DNA of 33,959 bases from Gammaproteobacteria bacterium F7 (GCA_001593685.1 LUKI01000026.1:1-33959); one strand, 5' to 3'; positions 6,968-16,548 are shown, numbered from the stretch's first letter. Made by a program: numbers and translations. Notes: generated by a model not told the origin, from the letters alone.

Positions 6968-8400
6968 GCAAGGGTTTAATTTTGGTTGTCGAGGATGACC
7001 TTGAGCTGCGCGAAGCACTGTGCGATACGCTAGAACTGGCCAGCTTTGCTGTTATGCAAGCGGATTCCGGAGAGGCGGCATTGGCATTGCTGGAAAAGCA
7101 GGCGGTCGATATGGTGGTCACCGATGTCAATATGGGAGGCATGAGTGGCCATGAATTGTTGGCATGCCTGCAGCAAAAATTGCCCATGCTACCGGTATTG
7201 TTAGTCACTGCTTATGGTGATGTTAGTCATGCGGTTAACGCCATGCGCAATGGCGCCGTCGATTATCTGCTTAAGCCATTTAAGCCTCAACTGCTGGTTG
7301 ATACCGTGTCGCGTTATGTGAGTGGCAGCAGTTCGCAGCAGGATCTGGAGCAGCCCATTGCCATGGAGCCCTCTAGCCAGCAGTTGCTGGAGTTGGCACA
7401 ACGGGTTGCAGCGACGCCATCTACGGTATTGATCTCCGGCGAGAGCGGTACCGGTAAAGAAGTGTTAGCGCGCTATATCCATAATAATTCCCCTCGTGCG
7501 GACGGACCTTTTGTGGCTATTAATTGTGCGGCGATCCCTGAAAATATGCTGGAAGCGACCCTATTTGGACATGAAAAAGGGGCGTTCACCGGGGCCTATA
7601 CCAGTAACCCGGGTAAGTTTGAGCAGGCTGATGGTGGTACTTTGCTGCTGGACGAAGTATCCGAGATGGAGATTGGCTTACAGGCTAAGTTGCTGCGCGT
7701 TTTGCAAGAACGCGAGGTGGAGCGTGTTGGCGGTAAAAAGGTGATCAAATTGGATGTCCGGGTGATTGCCACCACTAACCGTGATTTACGCCAGCATGTG
7801 AGCGAACATAAATTCCGTGAAGATTTGTACTACCGGCTGAGTGTTTTCCCCCTGCAGTGGCTACCGCTACGCGAGCGTCGTCAAGACATCGTGCCGTTGG
7901 CAACTCGCCTGATGAATATGCACTGCCAGAAAATGAATAAAGGCAAGGTGGTGCTCGACGCCGCTGCACAAAGCAAGCTGATGGGCTATGAATGGCCGGG
8001 TAATGTGCGCGAGCTGGATAACGTTATTCAACGCGCGTTGATTCTCCAGCAGGGAGAGTTTATTGGTGCCGACGATTTGATGTTCACGGTGATGGCACCT
8101 CAGCAAATGACAACGACTACACCAACAGATATTAGGGTCGATGAAATGCCGACCAGTGAGTCAGTCGCATCTGCTGCTTCGGCAGTGACGAGCCCCGCTT
8201 CCGGGGAGCAAGCTAGTGGTCTTGGTAGCGGAATGAAGAACCATGAGTTTCAGCTGATCGTTGATGCGTTGAAAAATGAACGTGGTCGTAAAAAACAAGC
8301 GGCAGAAAAACTGGGGATTAGCCCACGCACACTGCGCTATAAACTTGCCAAAATGCGTGAATCAGGTTTTGACCTGGATGCCGCGCTGCAAGCCTGCTAG
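6964..8400 (+). CDS. fleR: FleR, sigma-54-dependent response regulator
   Basis: This 478-residue NtrC-type regulator has a true receiver domain (1-~118) with acidic residues D11/D12, phospho-acceptor D54 (VVTDVNM), T82 and K104. The AAA+ domain shows GESGTGKE (159-166), GAFTGA (206-211) and GGTLLLDE (224-231). After a flexible Ser/Thr/Ala-rich linker (~385-428) comes a Fis-type helix-turn-helix (~432-478, KKQAAEKLGISPRTLRYKL). It is the partner of FleS and in Pseudomonas activates class III operons, including fliK. It overlaps fleS by 4 nt and is followed after 11 nt by fliE, so it probably shares a transcript with the basal-body genes. Confidence 0.94.
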   Translation: MSKGLILVVEDDLELREALCDTLELASFAVMQADSGEAALALLEKQAVDMVVTDVNMGGMSGHELLACLQQKLPMLPVLLVTAYGDVSHAVNAMRNGAVDYLLKPFKPQLLVDTVSRYVSGSSSQQDLEQPIAMEPSSQQLLELAQRVAATPSTVLISGESGTGKEVLARYIHNNSPRADGPFVAINCAAIPENMLEATLFGHEKGAFTGAYTSNPGKFEQADGGTLLLDEVSEMEIGLQAKLLRVLQEREVERVGGKKVIKLDVRVIATTNRDLRQHVSEHKFREDLYYRLSVFPLQWLPLRERRQDIVPLATRLMNMHCQKMNKGKVVLDAAAQSKLMGYEWPGNVRELDNVIQRALILQQGEFIGADDLMFTVMAPQQMTTTTPTDIRVDEMPTSESVASAASAVTSPASGEQASGLGSGMKNHEFQLIVDALKNERGRKKQAAEKLGISPRTLRYKLAKMRESGFDLDAALQAC

Positions 8401-8411
8401 GAGATAATAAA

Positions 8412-8768
8412 ATGAACGTAAGAGCTGATATCAATAGTGTTTTAATGCAGATGCGTGACATGCAGGCGCAGGCACAGGGGCAGGTTAATAAACCGGCTGA
8501 GTTAAACCGTGAAATGGGTGTTCAGGGGGCGGATAAAACCGAAGGTCCCGGTTTTGGCGAGATGCTGTCGGATGCTGTGAACGGCGTTAATGACGCGCAG
8601 AAAAAAGCGGGTGCGCTGGCTACGGCCTATGAACAGGGAGATCCGAATGTTGATCTGACACAGGTGATGATCAGCATGCAAAAGGCCAGTGTGTCTTTTC
8701 AGGCCATGACGCAGGTGCGTAACCGTTTGGTGTCGGCCTATGAAACCGTTATGAAAATGCCGGTTTAA
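8412..8768 (+). CDS. fliE: FliE, MS ring-rod junction protein
   Basis: The 118-residue protein has the FliE layout: a variable N-terminus and a C-terminal helical region VDLTQVMISMQKASVSFQ followed by VRNRLVSAYETVMKMPV, the family's typical ending. FliE joins the MS ring to the proximal rod and is an early export substrate. The start follows an AGGAGAT sequence overlapping the fleR stop region. No separate promoter is visible in the 11-nt gap, so expression from the fleS promoter is inferred. Confidence 0.93.
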   Translation: MNVRADINSVLMQMRDMQAQAQGQVNKPAELNREMGVQGADKTEGPGFGEMLSDAVNGVNDAQKKAGALATAYEQGDPNVDLTQVMISMQKASVSFQAMTQVRNRLVSAYETVMKMPV

Positions 8769-8850
8769 GCAGACTAATCAGGGTGCTGTTTTAGCGCCTG
8801 TCTAAACTTTCTAACTATAAAACTAAAGAAAAAACGTAGAAGACAACATT

Positions 8851-10572
8851 ATGGCTACCTTACCAGCAACCACAAATAGCAACGCCAGTGGCGCAGCAAC
8901 AGCCGTGCCAGCGACTAATAATTTGGTACAGGGTTTTGCCAGTGTGGGCGTTTTTCGGCAGGTGTTTTTACTGCTGGGTCTGGCGGCGAGTATCTCGTTG
9001 GGCTTTTGGGTCGTTATGTGGTCACAGGAACCGGATTACGCGCCACTGCTGACCGATGTGCAGAGCATGGATGCCAATCAGGCTGTTAGTGTTCTACAGT
9101 CAAATGATATCCCTTTTAAAATTGATCCCCGTAGTGGTGGCCTGTTGGTCGCCGCCGATCAAATGCACACGGCGCGTATGAAGCTGGCGGGGGTCGGTAT
9201 TACCGATAACCGTAATGTTGGCTTTGAGTTGCTCGATAAAGAGCAGGGCTTGGGTACCAGCCAGTTTATGGAAAATATCAGCTACCGCCGAGGCCTTGAA
9301 GGAGAGCTGGCCCGGACTATTGCGAGCCTGCAGGCGGTGCGCTCAGCGCGGGTTCATCTGGGTCTGCCAAAGGCGACCGTTTTTGTGCGTGATGCGCGTA
9401 AACCTTCGGCGTCTGTCTTTGTTGATTTGATCTCGGGACGATCAATACGTAATGAGCAGGTGAATGCGATCACAAACCTGGTTGCATCCAGCGTACCGCA
9501 ACTGGATCCGATGGATGTCACCATTGTCGACCAAAACGGCCGTTTGCTGTCGAATACTGGCGAAACTGAAGATGCGGCTGTCGCAGCTCACCAGTTTGAA
9601 TATACCCGTAAGTTAGAAGCGGTGATTAATAGTCGCGTAGAGGGAATTCTTTTACCGGTGGTGGGTGCCGATAAGTTCCGTACCGAAGTATCAGCCAATG
9701 TGGACTTCACCGCACAGGAAGAAACGCAAGAAGCCTATAACCCTGAATTACAGGTGCTGCGCAGTGAGCAAACAATGGAGGAAACACGCAGTGGCTTAGC
9801 GGGTGCTGGTGGCATTCCGGGTGCTTTATCTAATCAGCCCGCTGGTGGTGTTTCTGTGCCTGAAGTTGGTGCAGGTGCCGGTGAAGACGGTGCGGTTGCC
9901 AGTGCGCCTCAAAATAGCCGTACTCAGGCGACCAGAAACTATGAGCTGGATCGTAAAATCAGCCATACTCGTTATCAGCAGGGAAAAGTCGAGCGCCTGT
10001 CGGTAGCGGTAGTGGTTGATAATGTTGTTCCTGTCGGTGGTGATGAACCGGCACCCTGGGCTGAGGCCGATATTGAGCGTTTGACGAACTTAGTGAAGAG
10101 CGCTGTGGGCTTTGATGAAGCGCGCGGGGATATCGTCACCGTTATTAATGCGCCCTTTATGCCTGTTAAAGTCGAGGTGGCTGAAGAAATTGAAGTGCCG
10201 CTCTGGGAACAGGCCTGGTTCATGAAACTGGTTAAGCAGGGGCTGGCGGCATTATTAGTCTTGATACTGGTATTTGTGGTGATCCGACCCATAATGAAGT
10301 CATTAGCCAATAATGGTCAGCAGCAGAAAGCGTTGGCCGAAGCAACGGCGCGTGCTCAGGAAGCGGCTAAACAGGCTGAGGCAATGGCAAATGCAACGCC
10401 CAGTCAGGCAATGGCCATGCAGCAGTCAGCTTCGGGAGGCGGCGCTGCCGCTATGATGTTGCCTGGTCCTGGTGCGGGTGGTATGTCGTTATCTAATGTG
10501 CAAAGTGTGATTGATAGTGACCCGCAACGTGCGGCACAGGTTGTAAAACAGTGGGTTAAAACTGATGAGTAA
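8851..10572 (+). CDS. fliF: FliF, flagellar MS-ring protein
   Basis: The 573-residue protein has a first membrane helix at about 34-53 (VFRQVFLLLGLAASISLGFW), a large periplasmic part containing the secretin-like ring-building motifs, and a second helix at about 462-480 (KQGLAALLVLILVFVVI). The cytoplasmic tail ends with a helix including DPQRAAQVVKQWVK that binds FliG. A Gly/Ala-rich stretch (~314-355) and a Met/Ala-rich stretch before the FliG-binding end are low-complexity. It starts 82 nt after fliE and overlaps fliG by 8 nt. FliF forms the MS ring and scaffold for the export gate in the inner membrane. Confidence 0.96.
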   Translation: MATLPATTNSNASGAATAVPATNNLVQGFASVGVFRQVFLLLGLAASISLGFWVVMWSQEPDYAPLLTDVQSMDANQAVSVLQSNDIPFKIDPRSGGLLVAADQMHTARMKLAGVGITDNRNVGFELLDKEQGLGTSQFMENISYRRGLEGELARTIASLQAVRSARVHLGLPKATVFVRDARKPSASVFVDLISGRSIRNEQVNAITNLVASSVPQLDPMDVTIVDQNGRLLSNTGETEDAAVAAHQFEYTRKLEAVINSRVEGILLPVVGADKFRTEVSANVDFTAQEETQEAYNPELQVLRSEQTMEETRSGLAGAGGIPGALSNQPAGGVSVPEVGAGAGEDGAVASAPQNSRTQATRNYELDRKISHTRYQQGKVERLSVAVVVDNVVPVGGDEPAPWAEADIERLTNLVKSAVGFDEARGDIVTVINAPFMPVKVEVAEEIEVPLWEQAWFMKLVKQGLAALLVLILVFVVIRPIMKSLANNGQQQKALAEATARAQEAAKQAEAMANATPSQAMAMQQSASGGGAAAMMLPGPGAGGMSLSNVQSVIDSDPQRAAQVVKQWVKTDE

Positions 10573-11566
10573 AAGCGAGTTTCAAACGGTGGAAAATGCC
10601 GCCATTTTGCTGATGAGCCTGGGTGAAGACCATGCGGCGCAAATTCTGCGTCACATGGATCCCAAGGAAGTGCAGCTAATTGGAACTGCTATGTCAACGT
10701 TACAAAACATCAATAAAGAACAGATGGATGGTGCGTTGGCGGGTTTTATGGAAGACATCGAAGATGAGACGGGCCTGACCATGGGCTCTGACCGTTATAT
10801 TAAAAAGTTACTGGTACAGGCGCTGGGCAAAGAAAAGGCCAACAGTGTTATTGAGCGAATTTTGATGGGAGGAAATACCTCCGGTCTGGATACGCTGAAA
10901 TGGATGGAACCGTTGGCGGTGGCCGATATTATCCGTTTCGAGCACCCACAGGTACAGGCAATTGTCTTGGCTTACCTGGATTCGGATCAGGCAGCAGGTG
11001 TTTTGGCGCTGTTTGAAGAAAAAGACCGCCTCGATTTAATTATTCGTATTTCTAAGCTGGAGACGGTACAACCTTCGGCGCTGGAGGAGCTTAATGAAAT
11101 CATTGAGCGCCAGGTTAAAACCGGCACGACGACCCAGCAAACCAGCCTGGGTGGCGCTAAAACGGCGGCTAATATTATCAATGCGATTGATAGCAGCATT
11201 GAGTCGCAGTTGCTGGAGGAGTTGAGTGATAAGGATTCAGAGCTGAGTACTCAGATTCAGGATTTAATGTTTATCTTCGATAACCTCGTTGATGTTGATG
11301 ATCGTGGTATCCAGGCGCTGCTGCGAGAGGTTTCCTCTGATGAATTGATCGTTGCCCTTAAAGGGGCCGATGAAATGGTGCAGGATAAAATCTTCAATAA
11401 CATGTCAAAACGGGCTGCTGAGTTGCTAAAAGATGACCTGGAGGCTAAGGGGCCCGTTCGTCTCAGTGAAGTAGAAGCGTCTCAAAAGGCGATCTTGATG
11501 GTGGCACGTCGCCTTGCTGAATCGGGTGAGATTCAACTGGGTAGTGGCGGCGATGACATGGTTTAA
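10565..11566 (+). CDS. fliG: FliG, rotor switch protein
   Basis: At 333 residues it has the normal size. The three FliG domains are recognisable: the N-terminal FliF-binding part (NAAILLMSLGED), the middle domain with EHPQ (126-129) that contacts FliM, and the C-terminal torque domain with the charged helix ...DVDDRGIQALLREV and ELIVALKGAD. FliG converts stator motion into rotor torque. It overlaps the end of fliF, so synthesis of the two partners is coupled. Confidence 0.96.
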   Translation: MSKSEFQTVENAAILLMSLGEDHAAQILRHMDPKEVQLIGTAMSTLQNINKEQMDGALAGFMEDIEDETGLTMGSDRYIKKLLVQALGKEKANSVIERILMGGNTSGLDTLKWMEPLAVADIIRFEHPQVQAIVLAYLDSDQAAGVLALFEEKDRLDLIIRISKLETVQPSALEELNEIIERQVKTGTTTQQTSLGGAKTAANIINAIDSSIESQLLEELSDKDSELSTQIQDLMFIFDNLVDVDDRGIQALLREVSSDELIVALKGADEMVQDKIFNNMSKRAAELLKDDLEAKGPVRLSEVEASQKAILMVARRLAESGEIQLGSGGDDMV

Positions 11567-11584
11567 CCGAGGCGTGAATCCGTT

Positions 11585-12295
11585 ATGAGTGATGAGAGTG
11601 ATATTCCTGCGGTGATGCCCGCTGAACAGGCCCAGCAATGTGAGGCCTGGCAAATGCCTGAACTGGAGCCGGTGGGTGAGTTAGTTCAACTTGGTGGCAA
11701 GCCTAAACGACGTGGTATTCCAGAGAGTCACCGCAAACCGGTTGATCCCTTTGCCGGGCCGATGACGGCTTCAAAAGCGCAGGCTATCCAGGAACAGGCT
11801 TACCAGGAGGGCTTGGAGCTCGGGCGCCAGGCAGGTATGCAGCAGGCGGAAGCCGAAATAAATCAGATGAAGGCGCAGATTAATCACCTGATGGGGCAAA
11901 TGATTCACCCGTTGCAACAGCAACAGCAGGAGCTTGAGCTGGCGTTGGTTCACCTGTCGGCCGGGATGGCACGGGCACTGATTAAAAATCTGCCGCAGGT
12001 GGATGAGCAGGCCATGCTGGGTATTGCACGACAGGCGTTGGCTGAATTACCGGAAGGTAGTGAAAATATTCGTATTATGGTGCACCCCAATGATGTTGAC
12101 TTGTTAACAAGTGCAGCACAGGCGCAGGGTGAAAGCTGGCAGATTATTGCTGACCCCAGTTTAGTGAGTGGGGGCTGTATGATTCGCTCTCAGCATAGTT
12201 TTGTGGACTTCACGCTCGATACGCGCTTTCAGCTCATGTTGGAAGACATGCTGGGCCAAAAGCTGGCGGCGGGACATACGGAAGGGCCTGCCTGA
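11585..12295 (+). CDS. fliH: FliH, regulator of the flagellar export ATPase
   Basis: The 236-residue protein has an N-terminal region rich in Pro/Glu, a central helical coiled-coil (~60-125) with Gln-rich GxxxG-like heptads ([19 protein letters not shown]), and a conserved C-terminal domain ([13 protein letters not shown]...GGCMIRS). FliH holds FliI in an inactive form and brings it to the gate via FliN. GAGGCG lies upstream of the ATG. Its stop overlaps the fliI start by one base (TGATG). Confidence 0.93.
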   Translation: MSDESDIPAVMPAEQAQQCEAWQMPELEPVGELVQLGGKPKRRGIPESHRKPVDPFAGPMTASKAQAIQEQAYQEGLELGRQAGMQQAEAEINQMKAQINHLMGQMIHPLQQQQQELELALVHLSAGMARALIKNLPQVDEQAMLGIARQALAELPEGSENIRIMVHPNDVDLLTSAAQAQGESWQIIADPSLVSGGCMIRSQHSFVDFTLDTRFQLMLEDMLGQKLAAGHTEGPA

Positions 12296-13638
12296 TGCAC
12301 ACCGATCTCGCCTCCCGCCTTAACCGTTTTAGTGAGCGAATTCCAGAGCGAGTTGATCCTGTCGTTGAAGGACGCTTAACCCGTATCGTTGGGCTGACGT
12401 TAGAAGCGGTTGGCTGCAATGTGGCGCTTGGTGACCATTGTGAAATTGATATGGCCAATGGCCGTCACATGGAAGCAGAAGTGGTCGGTTTTGCCGACAA
12501 TCGTGTTTTTTTAATGCCGTTGGGGCCGGTTGAGGGTATCCGCCCCGGTGCACGTGTTCGTCCTGTACAGCGCTCCAAAGAAGTGCCCGTGGGCTATGGT
12601 TTGCTGGGGCGAGTTTTAAATGGCGTGGGGGAACCGCTTGACGATAAAGGCCCCTTGCAAGCTGATGCAAAAACCGGGTTGGAGGGCCAGTATATCAACC
12701 CGCTGAGCCGTAACCCGATTCATGAGTCACTTGATGTGGGAATTCGGGCCATAAATGCACTGCTGACGGTGGGCCGTGGTCAACGTTTAGGACTGTTTGC
12801 CGGTAGTGGGGTGGGGAAAAGTGTGTTGCTGGGTATGATGACGCGCTTTACCGAAGCCGATATTGTCGTTGTTGGGCTGGTTGGCGAACGGGGACGAGAG
12901 GTCAAAGAATTTATTGATGACTGTTTAGGGCCAGCCGGTCTGGCGCGAGCTGTGGTGATTGCTTCCCCTGCCGATGATTCACCCCTTATGCGTTTAAGGT
13001 CGGCAATGTTGACCACCAGTATTGCCGAATATTTTCGAGATCAGGGTAAAAATGTTTTGCTGCTGATGGATTCGCTGACACGTTATGCCCAGGCACAACG
13101 GGAGTTGGCATTGGCTGTCGGTGAGCCGCCTGCAACGAAAGGTTATCCGCCGTCGGTTTTTGCTAAGCTGCCTCAACTGGTGGAGCGGGCCGGTAATGCC
13201 GCTGCGGGTGAAGGTTCGATCACGGCCTTTTACACCGTGTTAACAGAGGGCGATGATCAACAGGACCCGGTTGCTGATGCTGCGCGAGCCATTTTAGATG
13301 GCCATATTGTGTTATCACGACGCTTGGCAGAAGCAGGGCATTATCCGGCTATTGATGTGGAAGCGTCGGTGAGTCGTGTTATGCCGCAGGTCGTCAATCC
13401 TGAACAAATGCAGCTCGCGCAGCAGTTCCGGCAGGTATATGCAAATTATCAGCAGAGCAGCGATTTAATCAGCGTGGGAGCCTATGTCGCAGGCAGCAAT
13501 CCGGAAACTGATTTTGCTATTCAGCGTATGCCGGTGATGAAGCAATTTCTGCAGCAGGGGCTCAACGAGGCGGTCGATTACCAACAAAGCAGTAGTGATC
13601 TGGCCACCATACTTGGCCCTGTTCCCGGACAGCCGTAA
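12295..13638 (+). CDS. fliI: FliI, flagellum-specific export ATPase
   Basis: This 447-residue protein resembles the F1 beta subunit. It has Walker A GSGVGKS (170-176), a conserved ERGREVKEF catalytic region, the Walker B strand [17 protein letters not shown] and the [10 protein letters not shown] segment seen in FliI/SctN enzymes. It forms a hexamer at the cytoplasmic face of the export gate and energises substrate unloading. It sits between FliH and FliJ, its two direct partners, and its start overlaps the fliH stop. Confidence 0.96.
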   Translation: MHTDLASRLNRFSERIPERVDPVVEGRLTRIVGLTLEAVGCNVALGDHCEIDMANGRHMEAEVVGFADNRVFLMPLGPVEGIRPGARVRPVQRSKEVPVGYGLLGRVLNGVGEPLDDKGPLQADAKTGLEGQYINPLSRNPIHESLDVGIRAINALLTVGRGQRLGLFAGSGVGKSVLLGMMTRFTEADIVVVGLVGERGREVKEFIDDCLGPAGLARAVVIASPADDSPLMRLRSAMLTTSIAEYFRDQGKNVLLLMDSLTRYAQAQRELALAVGEPPATKGYPPSVFAKLPQLVERAGNAAAGEGSITAFYTVLTEGDDQQDPVADAARAILDGHIVLSRRLAEAGHYPAIDVEASVSRVMPQVVNPEQMQLAQQFRQVYANYQQSSDLISVGAYVAGSNPETDFAIQRMPVMKQFLQQGLNEAVDYQQSSSDLATILGPVPGQP

Positions 13639-13669
13639 ATTGTCGCTTCGCACAAATAAGTGAATAGCC

Positions 13670-14125
13670 ATGAAAAAATCTGAACGATTAGCACCCTTGT
13701 TAAAGCTGGAAAAAAACCGCGAACAGGAGCAGGTTAAAGTGCTGGCCGACGCGCGCGGCAAAGTTGCGGAACAGCAACAAAAACTCCAGCAGTTAAAAGA
13801 CTACCGGGGCGAATATGAGCGCATGGTAAGCCAAGAGGGCGCGCAGGGGATTTCAGCCACACGACTGCAGGGTTATTATCAGTTTCTTAATCGCTTAAGT
13901 ACGGCGATAACACAGCAGGAAGAACAGCTTGAGCTGGTTCGTCAGCAGGAAAACCTCGCTAAAAATCAATGGTTTGAGCAACGCGGTGCGGTTAAACGCA
14001 TGGATAGCTTAATCGAGCGTAACGTACAGCAGGAACGTTTGGATGAAGACAAACGCGAACAAAAAATGCTCGATGAGCAGGCACAGCAAATGATGAATTT
14101 ACGCCGTGCCAATGGTTTGATGTAA
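13670..14125 (+). CDS. fliJ: FliJ, export ATPase stalk / chaperone-escort protein
   Basis: The 151-residue protein is almost entirely a charged, Gln- and Glu-rich antiparallel coiled coil, as expected for FliJ. It occupies the central hole of the FliI hexamer and links it to FlhA. Position directly after fliI supports the name more than sequence does, because FliJ is poorly conserved. It ends the fliE-J block; the next gene has its own sigma-54 promoter. Confidence 0.88.
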   Translation: MKKSERLAPLLKLEKNREQEQVKVLADARGKVAEQQQKLQQLKDYRGEYERMVSQEGAQGISATRLQGYYQFLNRLSTAITQQEEQLELVRQQENLAKNQWFEQRGAVKRMDSLIERNVQQERLDEDKREQKMLDEQAQQMMNLRRANGLM

Positions 14126-14151
14126 GTCTTTTTTGCTTTCTTTTTAAGAAT

Positions 14152-14167
14152 TGGCCCGCCAATTGCT
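14152..14167 (+). promoter_or_regulatory. Sigma-54 promoter of fliK
   Basis: TGGCCCGCCAATTGCT matches TGGCACG-N4-TTGCW at all but one fixed position, with GG and GC 12 bp apart. The predicted start is near 14178. No FleQ-like box follows, in contrast to fleS and flhA. Confidence 0.85.
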
Positions 14168-14247
14168 TTATCTCCAGTAGGGAACCTTTTTAGACAAGCG
14201 GCAATATATTCGAATGATCGCCGAATGCTATGAGCTGGAGAAAATAA

Positions 14248-15867
14248 ATGAACTCAACTAATCGTCCTGTTGATATTTTGCTGAATATTGAAAGCCCTTC
14301 GATAAATTTGGCAAAACGCCGTAATAGCGCCGCTTTAAATAATCAGGGCTCAGAGCTAAGTGCTTTGAATCGTAAAGGAAATTCCTTTGAAGAGGTTTAT
14401 CGACAGCAGCGCCGTGAGGATGCTGAAGTACGCCAGCCTTCACAGCAAAAAAGATCAGCAGATACGGCTGCTCGCCCGGAACACCGATCTAATCAAGCAC
14501 AACAAAATACACCCGTAAAACAGGCCAAGGCAGCCGATAAAAGTGCGGACAACGGCAAGCCTTTGCCGCAAGCCTCGGACAACCATGGTCAGAAGGTCTC
14601 GGCGGTTGCTAAAGGTGAAACCACAGAAGAAGCAGCCGAACATGGGCAAAAGCAAACAGAAGGGATGGCTGACGATGCTAATGTGGCAACCACTATTAAA
14701 GTGTCTGATCTTGCCTCATCATCGGATGATGCTTCTTTTGCTGTCGGGCAACAGGAAGGTGAGTTGACGGCTGATCTGAAAGAGACACCGGCAGAGGAGA
14801 CTGACAGCGTTAGTGATGCACAGGCAGCTGATGTGATTGATGGACTGCCTGTTGATTCGGAGCAGCTGGCTAAGGAGGCTGTGCTGGCTGAGAATGACAG
14901 CCAGGAAGCTGCCGAGAGCCAAACGGCTGCAACAGAGCAGGCATTAACCGAAGAGCAGGCTTTACCTGATGAAGAAAGCGCTGTGCTGCAAACACGACAG
15001 TCTGACAGCGAACAGAAAGTGACGGCTAAAAACGCAGAAAATGAGGTGAGCGCGCGTTCGGCTCAGCCCTCAACTGCTGCCGCTGAGGCAGCGCGTGAGT
15101 TTAAACAATACCGAACAGCTGGTGTGGCGGATAATACTGTAGCAGGTGATATCAATACGCCAACCGCCGCTAAAGCGGCAGCCAGCAATAGTGACATGAC
15201 CGGGCAGCCGTCACAGGACCGGTTGGCCCAATTAACCGCAGCCATGGATTTTAAAGCATTACGTGAACAGTTGGCCGCTGGCACCGTTAAAGTGGATGGC
15301 TCAACTACGGCGGCAAAAGCAGCCGGTGTGGGCGATGCGATCAATGCCGCCGAGTCTGCCGCTGATCGTTTGCCACGTTTAAACAGTTTGAGTCAGGCTT
15401 CACAGGCATTAACGCCAGCCAAAGCCGGGATTGTTTCGGCTAGCGTGCAAACGCCGGTGGGCTCGCCGGAGTGGGGACAGGCCATGTCGCAGCGTATTAT
15501 GTGGTTGGCTAATCGCGGTATCAGTGCTGCAGAGCTGCAGCTTAACCCGCGTGACTTGGGACCTGTTGATGTGCGAATCAGCGTCAGTGGAGAACAGGCG
15601 ACGGTGCAGTTTAGTAGTCAACAGGCTGGTGTCCGTGAAGCACTGGAAAGCAGCGTGGTGAGATTGCGTGAAATGATGGAGTCAGGTGGTCTTAATTTGG
15701 CGGATGTGGATGTTTCAGATCAATCACACTCGGAACACGCTCAAGCTGATGCAGGGGACGGCTCTGCTCGTAACTCGACAGGTGAAACTGATGATCTGGC
15801 AGGTGCTCCTGAGGCGGGCCTGGTACAACAGATTGAGTCTGATGGATTAGTTGATTTTTACGCGTAA
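14248..15867 (+). CDS. fliK: FliK, hook-length control protein
   Basis: The 539-residue protein has a long, low-complexity N-terminal part rich in Ala, Glu, Gln and Ser (the ruler) and a conserved C-terminal Flg_hook domain at about 403-490, with WGQAMSQRIMWLANRG, AELQLNPRDLGPVDVRI and VREALESSVVRLREMM. FliK is exported, measures hook length and triggers the FlhB substrate switch. A short acidic tail follows the domain (~491-539). It has its own sigma-54 promoter, probably FleR-dependent as in Pseudomonas. GGAG lies upstream of the ATG. Confidence 0.93.
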   Translation: MNSTNRPVDILLNIESPSINLAKRRNSAALNNQGSELSALNRKGNSFEEVYRQQRREDAEVRQPSQQKRSADTAARPEHRSNQAQQNTPVKQAKAADKSADNGKPLPQASDNHGQKVSAVAKGETTEEAAEHGQKQTEGMADDANVATTIKVSDLASSSDDASFAVGQQEGELTADLKETPAEETDSVSDAQAADVIDGLPVDSEQLAKEAVLAENDSQEAAESQTAATEQALTEEQALPDEESAVLQTRQSDSEQKVTAKNAENEVSARSAQPSTAAAEAAREFKQYRTAGVADNTVAGDINTPTAAKAAASNSDMTGQPSQDRLAQLTAAMDFKALREQLAAGTVKVDGSTTAAKAAGVGDAINAAESAADRLPRLNSLSQASQALTPAKAGIVSASVQTPVGSPEWGQAMSQRIMWLANRGISAAELQLNPRDLGPVDVRISVSGEQATVQFSSQQAGVREALESSVVRLREMMESGGLNLADVDVSDQSHSEHAQADAGDGSARNSTGETDDLAGAPEAGLVQQIESDGLVDFYA

Positions 15868-15895
15868 ATTTTCGTTTGATTGCTATAGTTAAGGA

Positions 15896-15915
15896 GGCGG
15901 GTATGATTACCCGCC
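15896..15915 (+). terminator. Perfect 8-bp hairpin after fliK
   Basis: GGCGGGTA-TGAT-TACCCGCC is a perfect stem with a 4-nt loop, 29 nt after the fliK stop. Only three Ts follow (AATTT), so it is a weak intrinsic terminator at best. The stem encloses a full Shine-Dalgarno sequence and an ATG (see findings), so a regulatory role is also possible. Confidence 0.45.
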
Positions 15916-15984
15916 AATTTCCCGGATAAAGGCTGGTTTCATCTGTTTTAATCGCCTATAAGGGCTGCGTTTATAAACGAATGC

Positions 15985-16000
15985 AGGCAATTTACGAGCT
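15985..16000 (+). promoter_or_regulatory. Weak candidate sigma-54 promoter of fliL
   Basis: AGGCAATTTACGAGCT keeps the GG and GC doublets 12 bp apart and a good -24 half, but the -12 half (GAGCT) departs from TTGCW. It is the only spacing-compatible site in the fliK-fliL gap. No FleQ box follows. Confidence 0.28.
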
Positions 16001-16014
16001 CATAAAATGAGCTC
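15996..16014. repeat. Inverted repeat upstream of fliL
   Basis: GAGCTCAT-AAA-ATGAGCTC is a perfect 8-bp inverted repeat with a 3-nt centre, about 37 nt before fliL. It is followed by A-rich, not T-rich, sequence, so it is not a plus-strand terminator. It could be an operator or mRNA hairpin. Confidence 0.5.
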
Positions 16015-16050
16015 AAAAGACTAAAAAACGAGAATTAACTTTTAAAAATT

Positions 16051-16548
16051 ATGGCTGAAGAAGAGTTAGAGGTTGAAGAAAGTACGGAAAAAAAGGGCAA
16101 GGGTAAATTAATTATTATCATTGCTGCTGTGTTGTTGGGCATTGGTGTGGGTGCCGGCAGTGTGTTTTTTCTGGTAGGTGGAAGTAATGATGAGCCCGTC
16201 GCTGAGGAGCAACTTGAACCTCAGCATGTACAGTCACTTTACCACCGTCTCAATGAACCCTTTATTGTGACCGTGATGTCTGGTGGTAAGCAGCGTTACT
16301 TGCAAATTAATGTGACTATTAAGACCAAGGATCAAGGGGTTTTGAGGTTGGTAAAAGCGCATGAGCCAGTTGTAAAAAGTTCTCTCAATAACCTGTTCAG
16401 TGCGCAGGATTTAAACCATATGCAAAGTGCTCAGGGGCGTATGGATTTGAACGAAGAAGCGCTGGCCGTGGTGCAAACCTTCATTACGTCAAAAAATGAA
16501 GCGTTGAAAGTGGATAAGGTGCTGTTTACTGATTTTGTGATGCAGTAA
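16051..16548 (+). CDS. fliL: FliL, stator-associated membrane protein
   Basis: The 165-residue protein has a short acidic cytoplasmic N-terminus, one membrane helix at about 20-43 (LIIIIAAVLLGIGVGAGSVF), and a periplasmic stomatin-like domain (YLQINVTIKTKD...VKSSLNNLFSAQDL). FliL surrounds and stabilises the stator and supports torque and swarming. It begins the fliLMNOPQR-flhB run. Shine-Dalgarno is weak (ACGAGAAT about 18 nt upstream). Confidence 0.93.
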   Translation: MAEEELEVEESTEKKGKGKLIIIIAAVLLGIGVGAGSVFFLVGGSNDEPVAEEQLEPQHVQSLYHRLNEPFIVTVMSGGKQRYLQINVTIKTKDQGVLRLVKAHEPVVKSSLNNLFSAQDLNHMQSAQGRMDLNEEALAVVQTFITSKNEALKVDKVLFTDFVMQ

